A stretch of 49,216 bases of DNA from Hydrogenovibrio sp. GTDB lineage: Bacteria; Pseudomonadota; Gammaproteobacteria; Thiomicrospirales; Thiomicrospiraceae. Every line of letters begins with the position of its first letter. The stretch's first letter is position 1. Where the stretch lies: the NCBI GenBank assembly GCA_015484555.1, contig WFMZ01000057.1, positions 1 through 49,216 on the forward strand. Direction: 5' to 3'. Shown here piece by piece: positions 26,468 to 36,456 of this stretch. The position numbers and the translations under genes were made by a program. The notes beneath the pieces were generated by a model. It did no database searches. It had not been told where the DNA came from and worked only from the letters and a program-made list of their open reading frames with translations.

Positions 26468-29400
26468 ATGATGAGTGATTCTAAAGATCAGAACCTAGAT
26501 AAAAATTTAAATCAACCGGCTGAAGAAAAAATGAATATAGCAGGCAAGCTTGCTAAGGCTTTTATTCATTCAAAAATAACCCTCCTGATTATGATTGCCA
26601 TTACCTTGGCTGGGTCAGTAGCTTACTTGGTCACGCCTAGAGAATATAACCCACAGATAGTCGTACCCGCCGCCAATATCATTGTGCCAAAAGGGGGGGC
26701 AACCCCTGAAGAAGTTCAAAATATGGTGGTTAAACCACTTGAAAATATTTTGAATGCTTTACCTGGTGTAGATCATACGTTTGGGTATGCTAGCCAAGAC
26801 TTTGGTGTGGTGACGGTACAGTTTAAAGTAGGCGAAAGCCAAACTGATAGTTTGGTAAAGTTGTATAACCAGATTATGCAAAACATGGACAAGATGCCAC
26901 CTGATACTCAGCAACCTATCATCAAGCCTATTAACGTTGATGATGTTCCTATTTTAACCTTGGCACTTAGCTCTGATGACATGAGTGGTTATGACTTGAG
27001 AGATGTCGCCCTACGGTTGGTTGAAAACTTAAGAAACATCCCCGGTGTCTCCTTTTCAGATGTCGTAGGTGGGCAGCCTCGTGCCATTAATGTGTGGCTA
27101 AATGCCCAGAAAATTGCCTTAGCAGGATTATCTTTAGAAAATATTAGTAAAATGCTGAAGGGTAATAACGTTTCTTTGCCAGTGGGCAAGCTGGTTAATA
27201 ATAATACCGCTTATCCGGTTAGGGTTAATGGGTTTTTGGGCAATGCGAAACAAGTCGGTGACATTATTATAGGCTCTGCCAAAGGGCATCCTATTTATTT
27301 AAAAGATATTGCGCGTATTGTCGATGGCCCGCTTGAAATGGAAAAAGTAACTCGTATTGGCTATGGCATGGCATCAGATAACTTTACCAATGTTGAAAGC
27401 CCTGCTGTCACTATTACCCTGGCGAAAAAACCAGGTGCAAATGCCGTGACGGTGGCCGATGCTGTTTTAGATAAGCTAGCCTTATTAAAGAAAAGTGTTC
27501 TACCCTATAACGTAGAGGTAACGGTGACTCGAGATGATGGCAAAAAAGCCAATGCCGCCGTTAATCTATTAATGGAACACCTGGGGATTGCAGTGGCTTC
27601 TATAGTCATTATTTTAGTGGTCTTCTTAGGCTGGCGTGAAGCGGGTATTGTGACTTTAACCGTGCCGTTAACGCTATTTATTGTATTATTTGTCGGCTAT
27701 ATTTCTGGTCAAACCATTAACCGAATTACTTTATTTGCCCTTATTTTATCGTTAGGGTTACTGGTTGATGCAGCCATAGTGGTGATTGAAAATATACACC
27801 GGCATATTCATAGTGGCTTTGATCCAGATAAGTTTGACCAAGTGTTGATTAAGGCCACCAACGAAATTGGTAATCCTACTAACGTTGCTACGTTTGCGGT
27901 TATTCTGGCTTTTATTCCCATGGCATTTGTTACTGGCATGATGGGGCCATTTATGGCACCTATTCCGTTTAACGTGCCCATTGCGATGATTGCTTCCTTG
28001 TTAATTGCTTACATTCTTGTGCCTTATGCTGCTTATCGTATTTTAGGTAAGCGTGCTATTAAAGACATGAAAGCAAGAGAAAGTTTGTTAGAAGAGCATA
28101 TCCCTAAAGATGATTGGATGCAGGTACTCTATGAAAAAACAATTACCCCTTTAATTGAAAGTAGAACCAAGCGAAATGTGTTTTTAGGGGCTGTATTGGT
28201 ATCTTTAATTGGCGCACTATCTCAACCTGCTTTACAGTTTTTTAGAGGGGCTGAGATGAATGGACCGCTTTCCCCAGCAGGGGTAGAGCTAAAAATGTTG
28301 CCTTATGACAACACCAGTACCTTTTTAGTAGAAGTTGATATGCCAGAAGGTACCGCTTTAGAGGACACTGATGTCGTAGTGCGCCGTGTCAATAATGTAC
28401 TTCGTAAAACACCTTTTGTAACTAATTTTAGTGTTTATGTGGGGGAACATGCTCCTATTGATTTTGCTGCTTTGGTTAGAGGAGATTTAATCAAACAGGG
28501 TGCTAATTTTGCTCAAATTCGTGTCAATCTTGTTAATAAACATGACAGAGATATGTCATCACATCAAATTGTGCAGCAGTTACATGTGGCTTTGCAGTCG
28601 GTTCAAAAAGTTTTTCCAAAGGCAAATATTAAACTTTATGAAACGCCTCCTGGTCCGCCTGTTGCCATGCAAGTTTTAGCAGAACTTTATGGACCTGATT
28701 ATGATGTGCTAAGAGCTGCCGCAAAAGATATTGCTAAAAAAATGCATACTATTTATGGGTTATCAAATATTGATGATAGCGTCACAGAGTCAGCCCAAAG
28801 CTATCAAATTAAGATAGATCGTACTCAAGCTAATCTATTAAATGTAGTGCCAGCACAGGTTTCAAAAATGCTAAGAGACTACGTTAATGGTTATGAGTTA
28901 GGGTACATGCACCTGAATAATGTGCGAGAGCCGGTAGATATTATTGTACGGCTTCCTCGTTCAGAAAGAACCGTTCCTGAACAACTATTAGCACTTAGAG
29001 TAACTTCCAGAACGGGTGAAGCCGTCCCTATTTCTGCCTTCGCTACGGTTAAAAAGGTGACTGAAGCTAAACCCTTGCTAGAGAAAGATCTGCATCCTGT
29101 GGTGATGGTGGGAGGTGAATTATTGACATCAAGTCCTGTGTTTGCCATCTTATCATTAAATAATATGTTAGATGATGTGGTCTTAGAAGGAGCTGGTGTG
29201 AAATTCCATACGGCTAACCTAGGCTTCTTGCCTGCAACCCCAGGTAGCGTCATGGACTACACTTTATTGTGGGGTGGAGAAATGCGCTTAACACTAGATG
29301 TGTTTAGAGACATGGGGAGTGCCTTTATTATTGCCCTTATCTTTATCTACCTCGTATTGGTAGGTTATTACCGTTCCTTTATGATGCCTGTTATTGTAAT

Positions 29401-29818
29401 GGGTGCCATCCCTTTAACCATGATAGGGGTTTTCCCTGGCCACTGGTTAACGAGTCAGCCCTTTACGGCAACTTCCATGATTGGTGTCATTGCCTTGGCG
29501 GGTATTGTGGTGAGAAACTCATTGTTGTTAATTGACTTTATTTTAGAATACCGTAAAGAAGGTAAAAGCTTGAAAGAGTCTGTTATTCAAGCTGGTAAGG
29601 TTCGTTTTCGTCCTATTCTGTTGACAGCATTAGCGATTATATTTGGGTCAATGATCATGATTACCGACCCAGTATTTGGTGGCTTAGCGGTTTCCTTAAT
29701 CTTCGGCACCTTATCGGCAACTATCTTAACCCTGTTGGTTATTCCGCTAATGTACTTTATTTGGCAATGGCATTCAGGCGTTAAATATACGGAAGGCAAT
29801 GTGGTTAAAAAAGAGTAA
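26468..29818 (+). CDS. RND-family efflux pump, inner membrane permease
   Basis: The 1,116-residue product has the twelve-helix RND plan with two large periplasmic loops: helix 1 near residue 35-55, the porter domain, helices 2-6 (about 365-530), a second loop, and helices 8-12 at the C terminus. In helix 4 the motif is GLLVDAAIVVIEN with Asp434 followed by Ala435. Drug-type pumps such as AcrB have two aspartates here, whereas CusA-type metal pumps have one. Substrate is not assigned. It lies 9 nt after the adaptor, and a strong terminator follows. Confidence 0.93.
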   Translation: MMSDSKDQNLDKNLNQPAEEKMNIAGKLAKAFIHSKITLLIMIAITLAGSVAYLVTPREYNPQIVVPAANIIVPKGGATPEEVQNMVVKPLENILNALPGVDHTFGYASQDFGVVTVQFKVGESQTDSLVKLYNQIMQNMDKMPPDTQQPIIKPINVDDVPILTLALSSDDMSGYDLRDVALRLVENLRNIPGVSFSDVVGGQPRAINVWLNAQKIALAGLSLENISKMLKGNNVSLPVGKLVNNNTAYPVRVNGFLGNAKQVGDIIIGSAKGHPIYLKDIARIVDGPLEMEKVTRIGYGMASDNFTNVESPAVTITLAKKPGANAVTVADAVLDKLALLKKSVLPYNVEVTVTRDDGKKANAAVNLLMEHLGIAVASIVIILVVFLGWREAGIVTLTVPLTLFIVLFVGYISGQTINRITLFALILSLGLLVDAAIVVIENIHRHIHSGFDPDKFDQVLIKATNEIGNPTNVATFAVILAFIPMAFVTGMMGPFMAPIPFNVPIAMIASLLIAYILVPYAAYRILGKRAIKDMKARESLLEEHIPKDDWMQVLYEKTITPLIESRTKRNVFLGAVLVSLIGALSQPALQFFRGAEMNGPLSPAGVELKMLPYDNTSTFLVEVDMPEGTALEDTDVVVRRVNNVLRKTPFVTNFSVYVGEHAPIDFAALVRGDLIKQGANFAQIRVNLVNKHDRDMSSHQIVQQLHVALQSVQKVFPKANIKLYETPPGPPVAMQVLAELYGPDYDVLRAAAKDIAKKMHTIYGLSNIDDSVTESAQSYQIKIDRTQANLLNVVPAQVSKMLRDYVNGYELGYMHLNNVREPVDIIVRLPRSERTVPEQLLALRVTSRTGEAVPISAFATVKKVTEAKPLLEKDLHPVVMVGGELLTSSPVFAILSLNNMLDDVVLEGAGVKFHTANLGFLPATPGSVMDYTLLWGGEMRLTLDVFRDMGSAFIIALIFIYLVLVGYYRSFMMPVIVMGAIPLTMIGVFPGHWLTSQPFTATSMIGVIALAGIVVRNSLLLIDFILEYRKEGKSLKESVIQAGKVRFRPILLTALAIIFGSMIMITDPVFGGLAVSLIFGTLSATILTLLVIPLMYFIWQWHSGVKYTEGNVVKKE

Positions 29819-29844
29819 GTTCATCTAACAGCCATCGTTAAACC

Positions 29845-29880
29845 AAAAAAGGGAAGCTTAGTGATAAGCTTCCCTTTTTT
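29845..29880. terminator. Strong bidirectional intrinsic terminator after the RND operon
   Basis: A 16-base perfect inverted repeat (six A, GGGAAGCTTA, loop GTGA, then the complement ending in six T). It ends the plus-strand pump operon and could also stop minus-strand lysA transcripts. Confidence 0.95.
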
Positions 29881-29934
29881 GGATCTGGCGTTGGGTCAAA
29901 ACCAAAGCATTACGTACTGGCTGTAAATCTCAAA

Positions 29935-29956
29935 CCCAAAAATCGCCAGGGGTGGG
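29935..29956 (+). repeat. Family A repeat, single arm
   Basis: One forward copy (AAAAATCGCCAGGGGTGG) between the RND terminator and lysA, flanked by short ACCC/GGGT matches that allow a small hairpin. Confidence 0.85.
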
Positions 29957-30000
29957 TATATGGGTTTAATCACGGGGTTTAATATTTAGCTTGAAAGACC

Positions 30001-31260
30001 TTAATCAACATCAATAATCGTTTCCTTACCAAACAAGTCTTCAAAGGTTTCTCTTGGGCGAATTAAATGTGCCCTAGTGTCATCAACTAATACTTCAGCC
30101 GCTCTAGGGCGGGTATTGTAGTTAGAGCTCATGGTAAAGCCATAAGCACCAGAAGACATCACCGCTAAAAAGTCACCCGATTTCAGGTTTAAGCTTCGAC
30201 CCTTGCCTAAGAAGTCACCGGTTTCACAAACAGGGCCCACCAAATCCCATTCAGACTCATCACCATCTGTTCTAGGGGTAACGGGCAGAATGCTTTGAAA
30301 GCTTTGGTACAAAGCAGGGCGAATTAAATCATTCATTGCCGCATCAATAATGGCAAAGTGCTTATGCTCGGTAGGCTTTAAGTATTCAACTTCAGTAACC
30401 AATACGCCTGCATTGCCAACAATAGCACGGCCTGGCTCAACTAGAATTTCGATAGAATCATCATTTAACTTCGTTAAAATTGCTTGAATATAATCTGCAA
30501 TTTCAGGAGGTTGTTCATCGGTATATTGAATGCCCAAACCGCCACCAATATCTAAATGGTGAATGTTAATGCCCTGTTGTTGCAAGCGTTCTTTTAACGC
30601 CAATACCTTTTCTAAGGCATCTACAAACGGGGTAATTTCGGTTAGTTGGGAACCAATGTGGCAATCAATACCCATAATATTAATGTTTGGTAAGGTTGCC
30701 GCTTTCGCATACAGGTCAGGCGCAGTATTAATATCGACACCAAACTTATTGTCTTTTAACCCCGTTGAAATATAAGGGTGCGTTTTAGCATCTACATCAG
30801 GGTTAACACGAATCGAAATATCAGCCACTTTGTTGACGCTTGCTGCCACGGCTTGAATACGGTCTAGTTCTGGGTGAGATTCGATGTTAAAGCAACGAAT
30901 ACCCACTTCTAAGGCACGAGCAATCGCCGTAGAGGTTTTGGCCACACCTGAGAAAACCACTTTTTTAGGGTCGCCACCAGCAGCCAATACTCGTTCTAGC
31001 TCGCCTTCAGACACAATATCAAAGCCCGAACCTTGTTTGGCCAAAAGGTTTAATACCGCAAGGTTAGAGTTGGCTTTGACCGCAAAGCATACTAAGTGTG
31101 GTTGCTTGCCAAAGGCTTGGTCAAATGCCTGCCAGCGAGATTCAATTTCCTGGCGAGAATACACAAATAAAGGCGTCCCAAATTCTTTAGCCAAGCTGTC
31201 TAATGGAAGCTGTTCGGCACATAAAGTTTGGTTTTGGTAAGTAAAGTTGGGGGCGCTCAT
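30001..31260 (-). CDS. lysA: Diaminopimelate decarboxylase
   Basis: LysA decarboxylates meso-diaminopimelate to lysine, using pyridoxal phosphate. The 419-residue product has the family length, with the PLP lysine in CFAVKANSNLAVL, the HIGSQ stretch, the HLDIGGGLGI glycine loop and the C-terminal active-site CETGDFLGKGR. It follows lptM by 39 nt, the common lptM-lysA order. Confidence 0.98.
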   Translation of the reverse strand: MSAPNFTYQNQTLCAEQLPLDSLAKEFGTPLFVYSRQEIESRWQAFDQAFGKQPHLVCFAVKANSNLAVLNLLAKQGSGFDIVSEGELERVLAAGGDPKKVVFSGVAKTSTAIARALEVGIRCFNIESHPELDRIQAVAASVNKVADISIRVNPDVDAKTHPYISTGLKDNKFGVDINTAPDLYAKAATLPNINIMGIDCHIGSQLTEITPFVDALEKVLALKERLQQQGINIHHLDIGGGLGIQYTDEQPPEIADYIQAILTKLNDDSIEILVEPGRAIVGNAGVLVTEVEYLKPTEHKHFAIIDAAMNDLIRPALYQSFQSILPVTPRTDGDESEWDLVGPVCETGDFLGKGRSLNLKSGDFLAVMSSGAYGFTMSSNYNTRPRAAEVLVDDTRAHLIRPRETFEDLFGKETIIDVD

Positions 31261-31299
31261 GGCGTATCCTTTGTGGTTTTAAACGTCAAATAGTCTATT

Positions 31300-31512
31300 T
31301 TATTTATCTTTTAACGGTGTAGTATTGTGCTTTTCAGCTTCAGCTGCTCTATTTTTTAGCACCGTATCTCTTTCGGCTTGGTCTTTGTCCATCTGCGCTT
31401 GTTGCTCTGCGGTCGGAATATACAAAGATCCTTTTTTTCCACAGCCACTGACGATTGAGGCTGAGAGAGCCAGAAGTAAAAAAGTACTAGAAAATGACAT
31501 GACAGTTCGCAC
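31300..31512 (-). CDS. lptM: LptM-type small lipoprotein
   Basis: LptM (formerly YifL) is a small outer-membrane lipoprotein that assists maturation of the LptD lipopolysaccharide translocon. The 70-residue product has a hydrophobic signal followed by GCGKKGSLYIP, the family signature, with acylated Cys24. The first codon of this frame is GTG at 31512; an in-frame ATG at 31500 is an alternative and no clear ribosome site decides. It directly precedes lysA. Confidence 0.9.
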   Translation of the reverse strand: MRTVMSFSSTFLLLALSASIVSGCGKKGSLYIPTAEQQAQMDKDQAERDTVLKNRAAEAEKHNTTPLKDK

Positions 31513-31583
31513 GATTGGTTAAAATAAGAACAGAACATTTTAACAAATGCCATTCAAATCATGAAGCCATAAAATAGAATATT

Positions 31584-32309
31584 ATGAAAAGAATTAACGC
31601 TACCCCGCCTATTATATTAGAACCGAGCCAACAGCCAGCCACTCAAGCGGTTATTTGGCTACATGGTTTGGGTGCAGATGGTCATGATTTTGAAGGTATT
31701 GTGCCGCAATTAAGCCCGGCTTGTCGTCAATCTATTCGTTATGTTTTTCCCAATGCCCCCGTTCAGCCAGTGACGGTTAACCTAGGCACACAAATGCCTT
31801 CTTGGTATGACATTACCAGCAGTCAGCTAACCCAAGATATTGACTGGGCCGGCATAGCAGACAGCGTAAAAACCATTCACCAATTAATTGAAGCAGAAGA
31901 AACCAAGGGCATTTCCAGCAAAAATATTGTAGTCGCCGGCTTTTCACAAGGGGGCTTAATCGCTTTATATGCCGCCTTAACCTACCCTAAACCCTTAGCC
32001 GGTATCATGGCCTTATCAACTTACTTCCCAGTACAAACAGAAAGTGATGTGCCTAAGCTTGTTCTAGCGGATCGTAAAGCAGGGCAGGCCGAACCTATTT
32101 TTATGGCACATGGTTCGGCAGATCCTATTTGTAGTTTTGAAGAAGCAGAAAGATCAAGAGATAGGTTGCTAGCCCTAGGAAAAACGGTGTTATGGCATAG
32201 CTACTTAATGGAACACCAAGTATGTGAAGCCGAAATAAAGGCCCTTGCTTGTTTTTTAGAACAGGTATTACCTCTGTCGGAAGATGTACTAGGTGCGGAA
32301 ACAAAGTGA
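31584..32309 (+). CDS. Alpha/beta hydrolase, carboxylesterase/phospholipase family
   Basis: The 241-residue product belongs to the YpfH/EstB-like carboxylesterase group (COG0400). It contains WLHGLGADGHDFEG at the oxyanion region, VAGFSQGGLIALY with the nucleophile serine, and MAHGSADPI for the acid residue. The usual DxxxHxxxxE end region reads MEHQVCEAE, giving the probable histidine. Substrate unknown, probably short acyl esters. Its TGA overlaps the ATG of the next gene (ATGA). Confidence 0.9.
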   Translation: MKRINATPPIILEPSQQPATQAVIWLHGLGADGHDFEGIVPQLSPACRQSIRYVFPNAPVQPVTVNLGTQMPSWYDITSSQLTQDIDWAGIADSVKTIHQLIEAEETKGISSKNIVVAGFSQGGLIALYAALTYPKPLAGIMALSTYFPVQTESDVPKLVLADRKAGQAEPIFMAHGSADPICSFEEAERSRDRLLALGKTVLWHSYLMEHQVCEAEIKALACFLEQVLPLSEDVLGAETK

Positions 32310-33217
32310 TGAACAGTATTAGACGTTTTTTAAGGTACGATGTTGAAATCCCTCTGTACCTAGAAATGGTCAATATGGAAGGTGTTCAAAAACGCTTTTC
32401 AGAGTCGGATGTCATTACATTAGAAGAACTAGACTCGATTGACAAGATGCAAAGAGAGTTAAAGAACATAATGGAAGATGTGGCTAATCTAGATTCAGAT
32501 ACCATTTATACCTTTCACTTGATTTCTCATAAAACCAATTTCATGGTTTGGTTGCTTGAACATTTAATGAAAAACTCAGATCCAACGCAGTCTAATGATT
32601 TTAAATTTAGAACGAGAGAGTTTAAAAAATTACGGATACTTAATACACTAGAAGGCTCAAAAATAGGCGCTCTAATTACGGGTATTGATCAGGCTGTTGT
32701 GAAACATGTCAATGAACTAACAGAAACCATTAGCAATAGTATAGAAGGTAAAATATTCCTCTATCCTAGAGGTGAACACGACTTATTTGATTCAACTAAC
32801 TATGTTAAAAACCTTCAAACGCTTGCGGATAAAGGCGTGAGTATTGCCAAGGTTTTAGTCTTATTTATTCAAATATTAAATAAGTGGGAGACGGCATTTA
32901 ATCGTTTGAAAGCTTTAAATAAGCATATTTCTGAACCTTCTGATTGGGAATTAACAAAAATAAACCTATCCGCAGGTGGGTTGAGTTTAATTAGCACTAA
33001 TTGTTATGAGAAGTTTAGTTACTTAAATATTTTTATGGGATTAGGAGATCAAATTTTAATTTGTCGTGGAAAAATGGTGGTTTGTACTCAGATTAATGAT
33101 GATACCAATAGGATAGCGATTCAGTTTGATTTTTTAAGCATGGAAAATGCTGATAAAATTACGTTATTTTTACAGCGCCAAGAATTGCTAGATGCGATGA
33201 AAAAAATAGCACTCTAA
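32309..33217 (+). CDS. PilZ-like protein with its two ligand motifs far apart (paralogue 1)
   Basis: I chose the ATG at 32309, which overlaps the upstream stop (ATGA) and suggests translational coupling. The 302-residue product has RRFLR at residues 5-9, matching the RxxxR motif of PilZ c-di-GMP receptors, and NLSAGG at 219-224, matching the second motif NxSxxG. About 210 residues, mainly predicted helix, lie between them; in canonical PilZ domains the gap is a few tens. The C-terminal 80 residues look like the PilZ barrel. A second gene at 33668 has the same plan. c-di-GMP binding is inferred from the motifs only. Confidence 0.75.
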   Translation: MNSIRRFLRYDVEIPLYLEMVNMEGVQKRFSESDVITLEELDSIDKMQRELKNIMEDVANLDSDTIYTFHLISHKTNFMVWLLEHLMKNSDPTQSNDFKFRTREFKKLRILNTLEGSKIGALITGIDQAVVKHVNELTETISNSIEGKIFLYPRGEHDLFDSTNYVKNLQTLADKGVSIAKVLVLFIQILNKWETAFNRLKALNKHISEPSDWELTKINLSAGGLSLISTNCYEKFSYLNIFMGLGDQILICRGKMVVCTQINDDTNRIAIQFDFLSMENADKITLFLQRQELLDAMKKIAL

Positions 33218-33239
33218 ACTTGTGGAAAGCTTAGAGTCG

Positions 33240-33689
33240 CTATTTAGCTTTATTTTTTAAATACGTTAATTTATACTGCTTAATCGCAATAATATTGGTC
33301 AACCAGTCCCCAAAAAACAAGTGAGTATGGCCTAATCTTAGTTTAGCTTGCTTTAAATCTATATTAGGCTGGTGCATGGCATGGCCAATCACTTTCTCTA
33401 ATAAATCAATATGCTCAAGGCTCATTAAAGGGGTTAGCATAAAATAACTTACCTTTGTCAAAATGACCTTGTCTAAGGTTTGTAGCCACTGGCTAGTGGT
33501 TAATTCAAACTCTTTTTGTAGTACAGGTGGCACACCTTGTTTAGAGTAAATTAACATATCTTTTAAATCATAATTATGCAGTAACTCTATCGAAGCAGGG
33601 CGAAGTTTGTGCGGAAGCGTATCTAAAAAGACCGATTCCATTTTATGGTTAGCACCCGCCATAGACTTTAAATTTCCATACCAAGACAC
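33240..33689 (-). CDS. Uncharacterised protein beside the PilZ-like gene
   Basis: A 149-residue product I do not recognise. It is soluble, without signal peptide or obvious motif, and mostly helical in composition. The annotated start at 33689 is a GTG that overlaps the preceding PilZ-like gene by 22 nt; an ATG nine codons later (33662), just past that gene's stop, is an equally good start. The overlap or short spacing suggests co-expression with the PilZ-like gene. It converges with the 32309-33217 gene. Confidence 0.7.
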   Translation of the reverse strand: MSWYGNLKSMAGANHKMESVFLDTLPHKLRPASIELLHNYDLKDMLIYSKQGVPPVLQKEFELTTSQWLQTLDKVILTKVSYFMLTPLMSLEHIDLLEKVIGHAMHQPNIDLKQAKLRLGHTHLFFGDWLTNIIAIKQYKLTYLKNKAK

Positions 33690-34609
33690 ATGTTAAGCTC
33701 ATGTTCTTGGATTTTAAAGGTTAAAAAATCTTGTGCTTTTCCATCGGGAAACTCAAAGTTGATGGCAATACGTTCTTTATGTTCGGAGTTAATTTGTATG
33801 ATATTGACAACCGCCCCTTCAAACTGCAATACCTTCTTGTTTTCTGGAAAGCATAGAAAAACATCTACCTTTTCAAACTCATGAAAGTGCTTAGAAAATA
33901 AAACGGCAATACCACTCGCACTGATGTTGGCATCAATTTTAGGCCATTGGTCAGGGTAGGCTCGCAATAAATTATCATCATTCATTTGGCGAAAGGCATT
34001 GATATAGGTATTTAATAGCGAGGCCAAGTGGATAATTGCTTGTACCAAGGGAACATTACTAAACTTAGGGTTATTAAAGGTTTCTAAAATTTCATCAATC
34101 TTAAAAGCAAAAGGCAGATCTGGGCTGGCCACAAATTGATGGGCGGTTGATTTTTCAATGCTTTCAGCAAAGGCATTTAAAAAGGTTAGGTATTTTTCTT
34201 CAATAAGCTTGAAGTAACCAAAGGTTTTAGGGGATGTTTTTTGTAGCGCATTTACTTTTTGAAAACCATGGCGCATTTGGGAAATAGACATCCAATAAGC
34301 GGGTGATTTTTTAGGGTTAATACCTTTGGAAATTTCTTCTGTACCCTTGCCTAAGAACTGGATAGAGTCAATGATTTCATCAAATAAAATGGTCAGCAAC
34401 TCTTTTTGATCTTGAATTTTTTTAACCCAGTATTGTGTTTCTTGAAGTTGTTTTTCAATTAAGGCTTTGACCCCTACAGGGAAGTAATCTGTCCCTGTTG
34501 CATAAATTTCTAAATTTTTAATGGGTGTGCTGGGCGTAATGAAGGCGTGGACAGGCATATTAACTCTATAGAATCGTCTAGAATTACCCCGTAGAAACCA
34601 CTTATTCAT
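33668..34609 (-). CDS. PilZ-like protein with its two ligand motifs far apart (paralogue 2)
   Basis: The 313-residue product has RRFYR at residues 11-15 and NISASG at 228-233, the two PilZ ligand motifs separated by about 213 residues of mainly helical sequence. The spacing is nearly the same as in the convergent gene at 32309-33217, so they are probably paralogues. A C-terminal segment with FEGAVVNIIQI and RIAINFEFP fits the PilZ barrel. It is followed by, and overlaps, a 149-residue gene of unknown function. It may be a tetramer-forming PilZ variant; see findings. Confidence 0.75.
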   Translation of the reverse strand: MNKWFLRGNSRRFYRVNMPVHAFITPSTPIKNLEIYATGTDYFPVGVKALIEKQLQETQYWVKKIQDQKELLTILFDEIIDSIQFLGKGTEEISKGINPKKSPAYWMSISQMRHGFQKVNALQKTSPKTFGYFKLIEEKYLTFLNAFAESIEKSTAHQFVASPDLPFAFKIDEILETFNNPKFSNVPLVQAIIHLASLLNTYINAFRQMNDDNLLRAYPDQWPKIDANISASGIAVLFSKHFHEFEKVDVFLCFPENKKVLQFEGAVVNIIQINSEHKERIAINFEFPDGKAQDFLTFKIQEHELNMCLGMEI

Positions 34610-34682
34610 AATTTATTTTTTGCCTGTTAAGAAGAGCCTATTTTAGAAGACAACGCCCATGTAGTTTAAAATGTAAAGGTTA

Positions 34683-35300
34683 TTAGGTCTGCTCATGGCG
34701 TTTTATGCGGTACAAAGCCACTTCACCAAACCAGTTAGGAGCAAGCTTCATGCCGAAGGTGGTTTTATTTTGCTGATTGACCACCGACTTACTGACGATT
34801 TTAATTTGCTTGCTCTCGCATAAGTCTTCAAAATCTTTAAAGGTGCACAAATGAATATTGGGCGTATCGTACCATGTATTGGGTAAATATTCATTTTGAG
34901 GCATTTTTCCGCCAAAAAACAACTGTGTTCGGTTACGCCAATGACCAAAGTTAGGGAAGGTAATAATGCATTCTTTTCCCGTGCTTAACATTTGTTCTAA
35001 TAATAGGTCTGGGCGGCGAACCACTTGTAGTGCTTGGGTCATAATAATAAAGTCGAAAGAATCTTTATCAAAATATTCACGAATATCTGCTTCGTTTAAA
35101 TTACTTTGAATAACATTTAAGCCCGCTTGAATCGCCTTAACATTCTTAACAGGGTCTATTTCCATGCCATAGCCGGTAATGTTTAAGGTTTCTTTTAAGT
35201 GCTTTAGCAACTTGCCATCGCCACACCCCAAATCTAGTACCCGTGCATTGGGCGTGACCCATTCGGTAATATTGACAAATTCGGTCGATAATTTAGTCAT
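34683..35300 (-). CDS. metW: Methionine biosynthesis protein MetW
   Basis: MetW is a class I methyltransferase-like protein that partners with MetX in methionine synthesis; the exact reaction is not settled. The 205-residue product shows [15 protein letters not shown] near residue 20 and the family C-terminal [11 protein letters not shown]. It overlaps the end of metX by 8 nt, the usual metX-metW coupling. Confidence 0.96.
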   Translation of the reverse strand: MTKLSTEFVNITEWVTPNARVLDLGCGDGKLLKHLKETLNITGYGMEIDPVKNVKAIQAGLNVIQSNLNEADIREYFDKDSFDFIIMTQALQVVRRPDLLLEQMLSTGKECIITFPNFGHWRNRTQLFFGGKMPQNEYLPNTWYDTPNIHLCTFKDFEDLCESKQIKIVSKSVVNQQNKTTFGMKLAPNWFGEVALYRIKRHEQT

Positions 35301-36456
35301 GGTTCTGCCCGCTTAATTCAGAAGATAGACCTGCTTTAACACGCGCCATGTAAGCGCTAAAGACCTGTTCGTAGTGTTTATTTTTTAGCAAAAAGGCATC
35401 GTGACCGTGTTGCGAGGTTATTTCGGCATAAGATACATCTGCATCATTATCGAGCAATGCCTTTACAATTTCACGAGAACGTTCTGGAGCAAAGCGCCAA
35501 TCGGTAGTGAATGAAATGACCAAAAATTTTGCCGAGGCAGTTGAAAGCGTTGCGGCTAAGTCGTTGTCATGTTCGGAAGCTGGGTCGAAATAATCTAGCG
35601 CTTTGGTCATTAGCAAGTAGGTGTTGGCATCAAAGTTTTGCTTGGTTGCAAACTTCTCACCTTGGTAGCGCAAGTAACTCTCTACTTGGAATTCTACATC
35701 GTAGTTATAGTTTAGCTTGCCTTCCCGTAAGGTACGGCCAAATTTTTCGCCCATCATATCATCAGACAAATAGGTTAAATGCCCTAACATTCTGGCCAAG
35801 GCTAGCCCGCGTTTAGGAATCGTATGTTGCTCTATAAAACGGCCATTGTGAAAATCGGGGTCTTCCATAATGGCACGTCGGGCCACTTCATTGAAGGCAA
35901 TGTTTTGAGCAGACAATTTAGGCGCTGCTGCAATCACAATAGCATGCTTAATTTTTTCAGGGTAATCAATGCTCCACTGCAACACCTGCATACCGCCCAT
36001 AGACCCCCCAATGACCGCCGCCCAACAATCTATATTTAGATGTTGGCGTAGTACATTTTGGCTGGCAACCCAGTCCTTACAAGTCACAATAGGGAAGTCA
36101 GGTCCATAGACCTTTCCGGTTGTGGGGTCAACCGTTGCAGGGCCTGAAGAACCATGGCAACCACCTAGGTTGTTTGAACACACTACAAAAAAATCATTGG
36201 TATCAATCGGCTTACCAGGGCCAATATATTCGTTCCACCAACCTGGATTTTTGTCGCCTTCATAAAAACCCGCTACGTGATGGTTACCACTGAGTGCATG
36301 GCAAATAAGCAAAGCATTGTCCTTGGCTTCATTCAATTCGCCATAGGTTTCATAAGCCAGCTGATAAGCGGGCAACACAGAACCGCTCATCATGTCTAGC
36401 GGCGTTGAAACCTTAAGCCGTTGTGGGGCGACAAAGCCGATAGAGTTGCTCGACAT
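35293..36456 (-). CDS. metX: Homoserine O-acyltransferase
   Basis: MetX acylates homoserine, using acetyl-CoA or succinyl-CoA, to start methionine synthesis. The 387-residue product has the alpha/beta hydrolase fold with GGSMGGMQ around the catalytic serine (near residue 151), an early [10 protein letters not shown] and a late GHDAFLL carrying the histidine. Acetyl versus succinyl specificity is not decided here. It overlaps metW by 8 nt and touches yggT by one base. Confidence 0.97.
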   Translation of the reverse strand: MSSNSIGFVAPQRLKVSTPLDMMSGSVLPAYQLAYETYGELNEAKDNALLICHALSGNHHVAGFYEGDKNPGWWNEYIGPGKPIDTNDFFVVCSNNLGGCHGSSGPATVDPTTGKVYGPDFPIVTCKDWVASQNVLRQHLNIDCWAAVIGGSMGGMQVLQWSIDYPEKIKHAIVIAAAPKLSAQNIAFNEVARRAIMEDPDFHNGRFIEQHTIPKRGLALARMLGHLTYLSDDMMGEKFGRTLREGKLNYNYDVEFQVESYLRYQGEKFATKQNFDANTYLLMTKALDYFDPASEHDNDLAATLSTASAKFLVISFTTDWRFAPERSREIVKALLDNDADVSYAEITSQHGHDAFLLKNKHYEQVFSAYMARVKAGLSSELSGQNHD

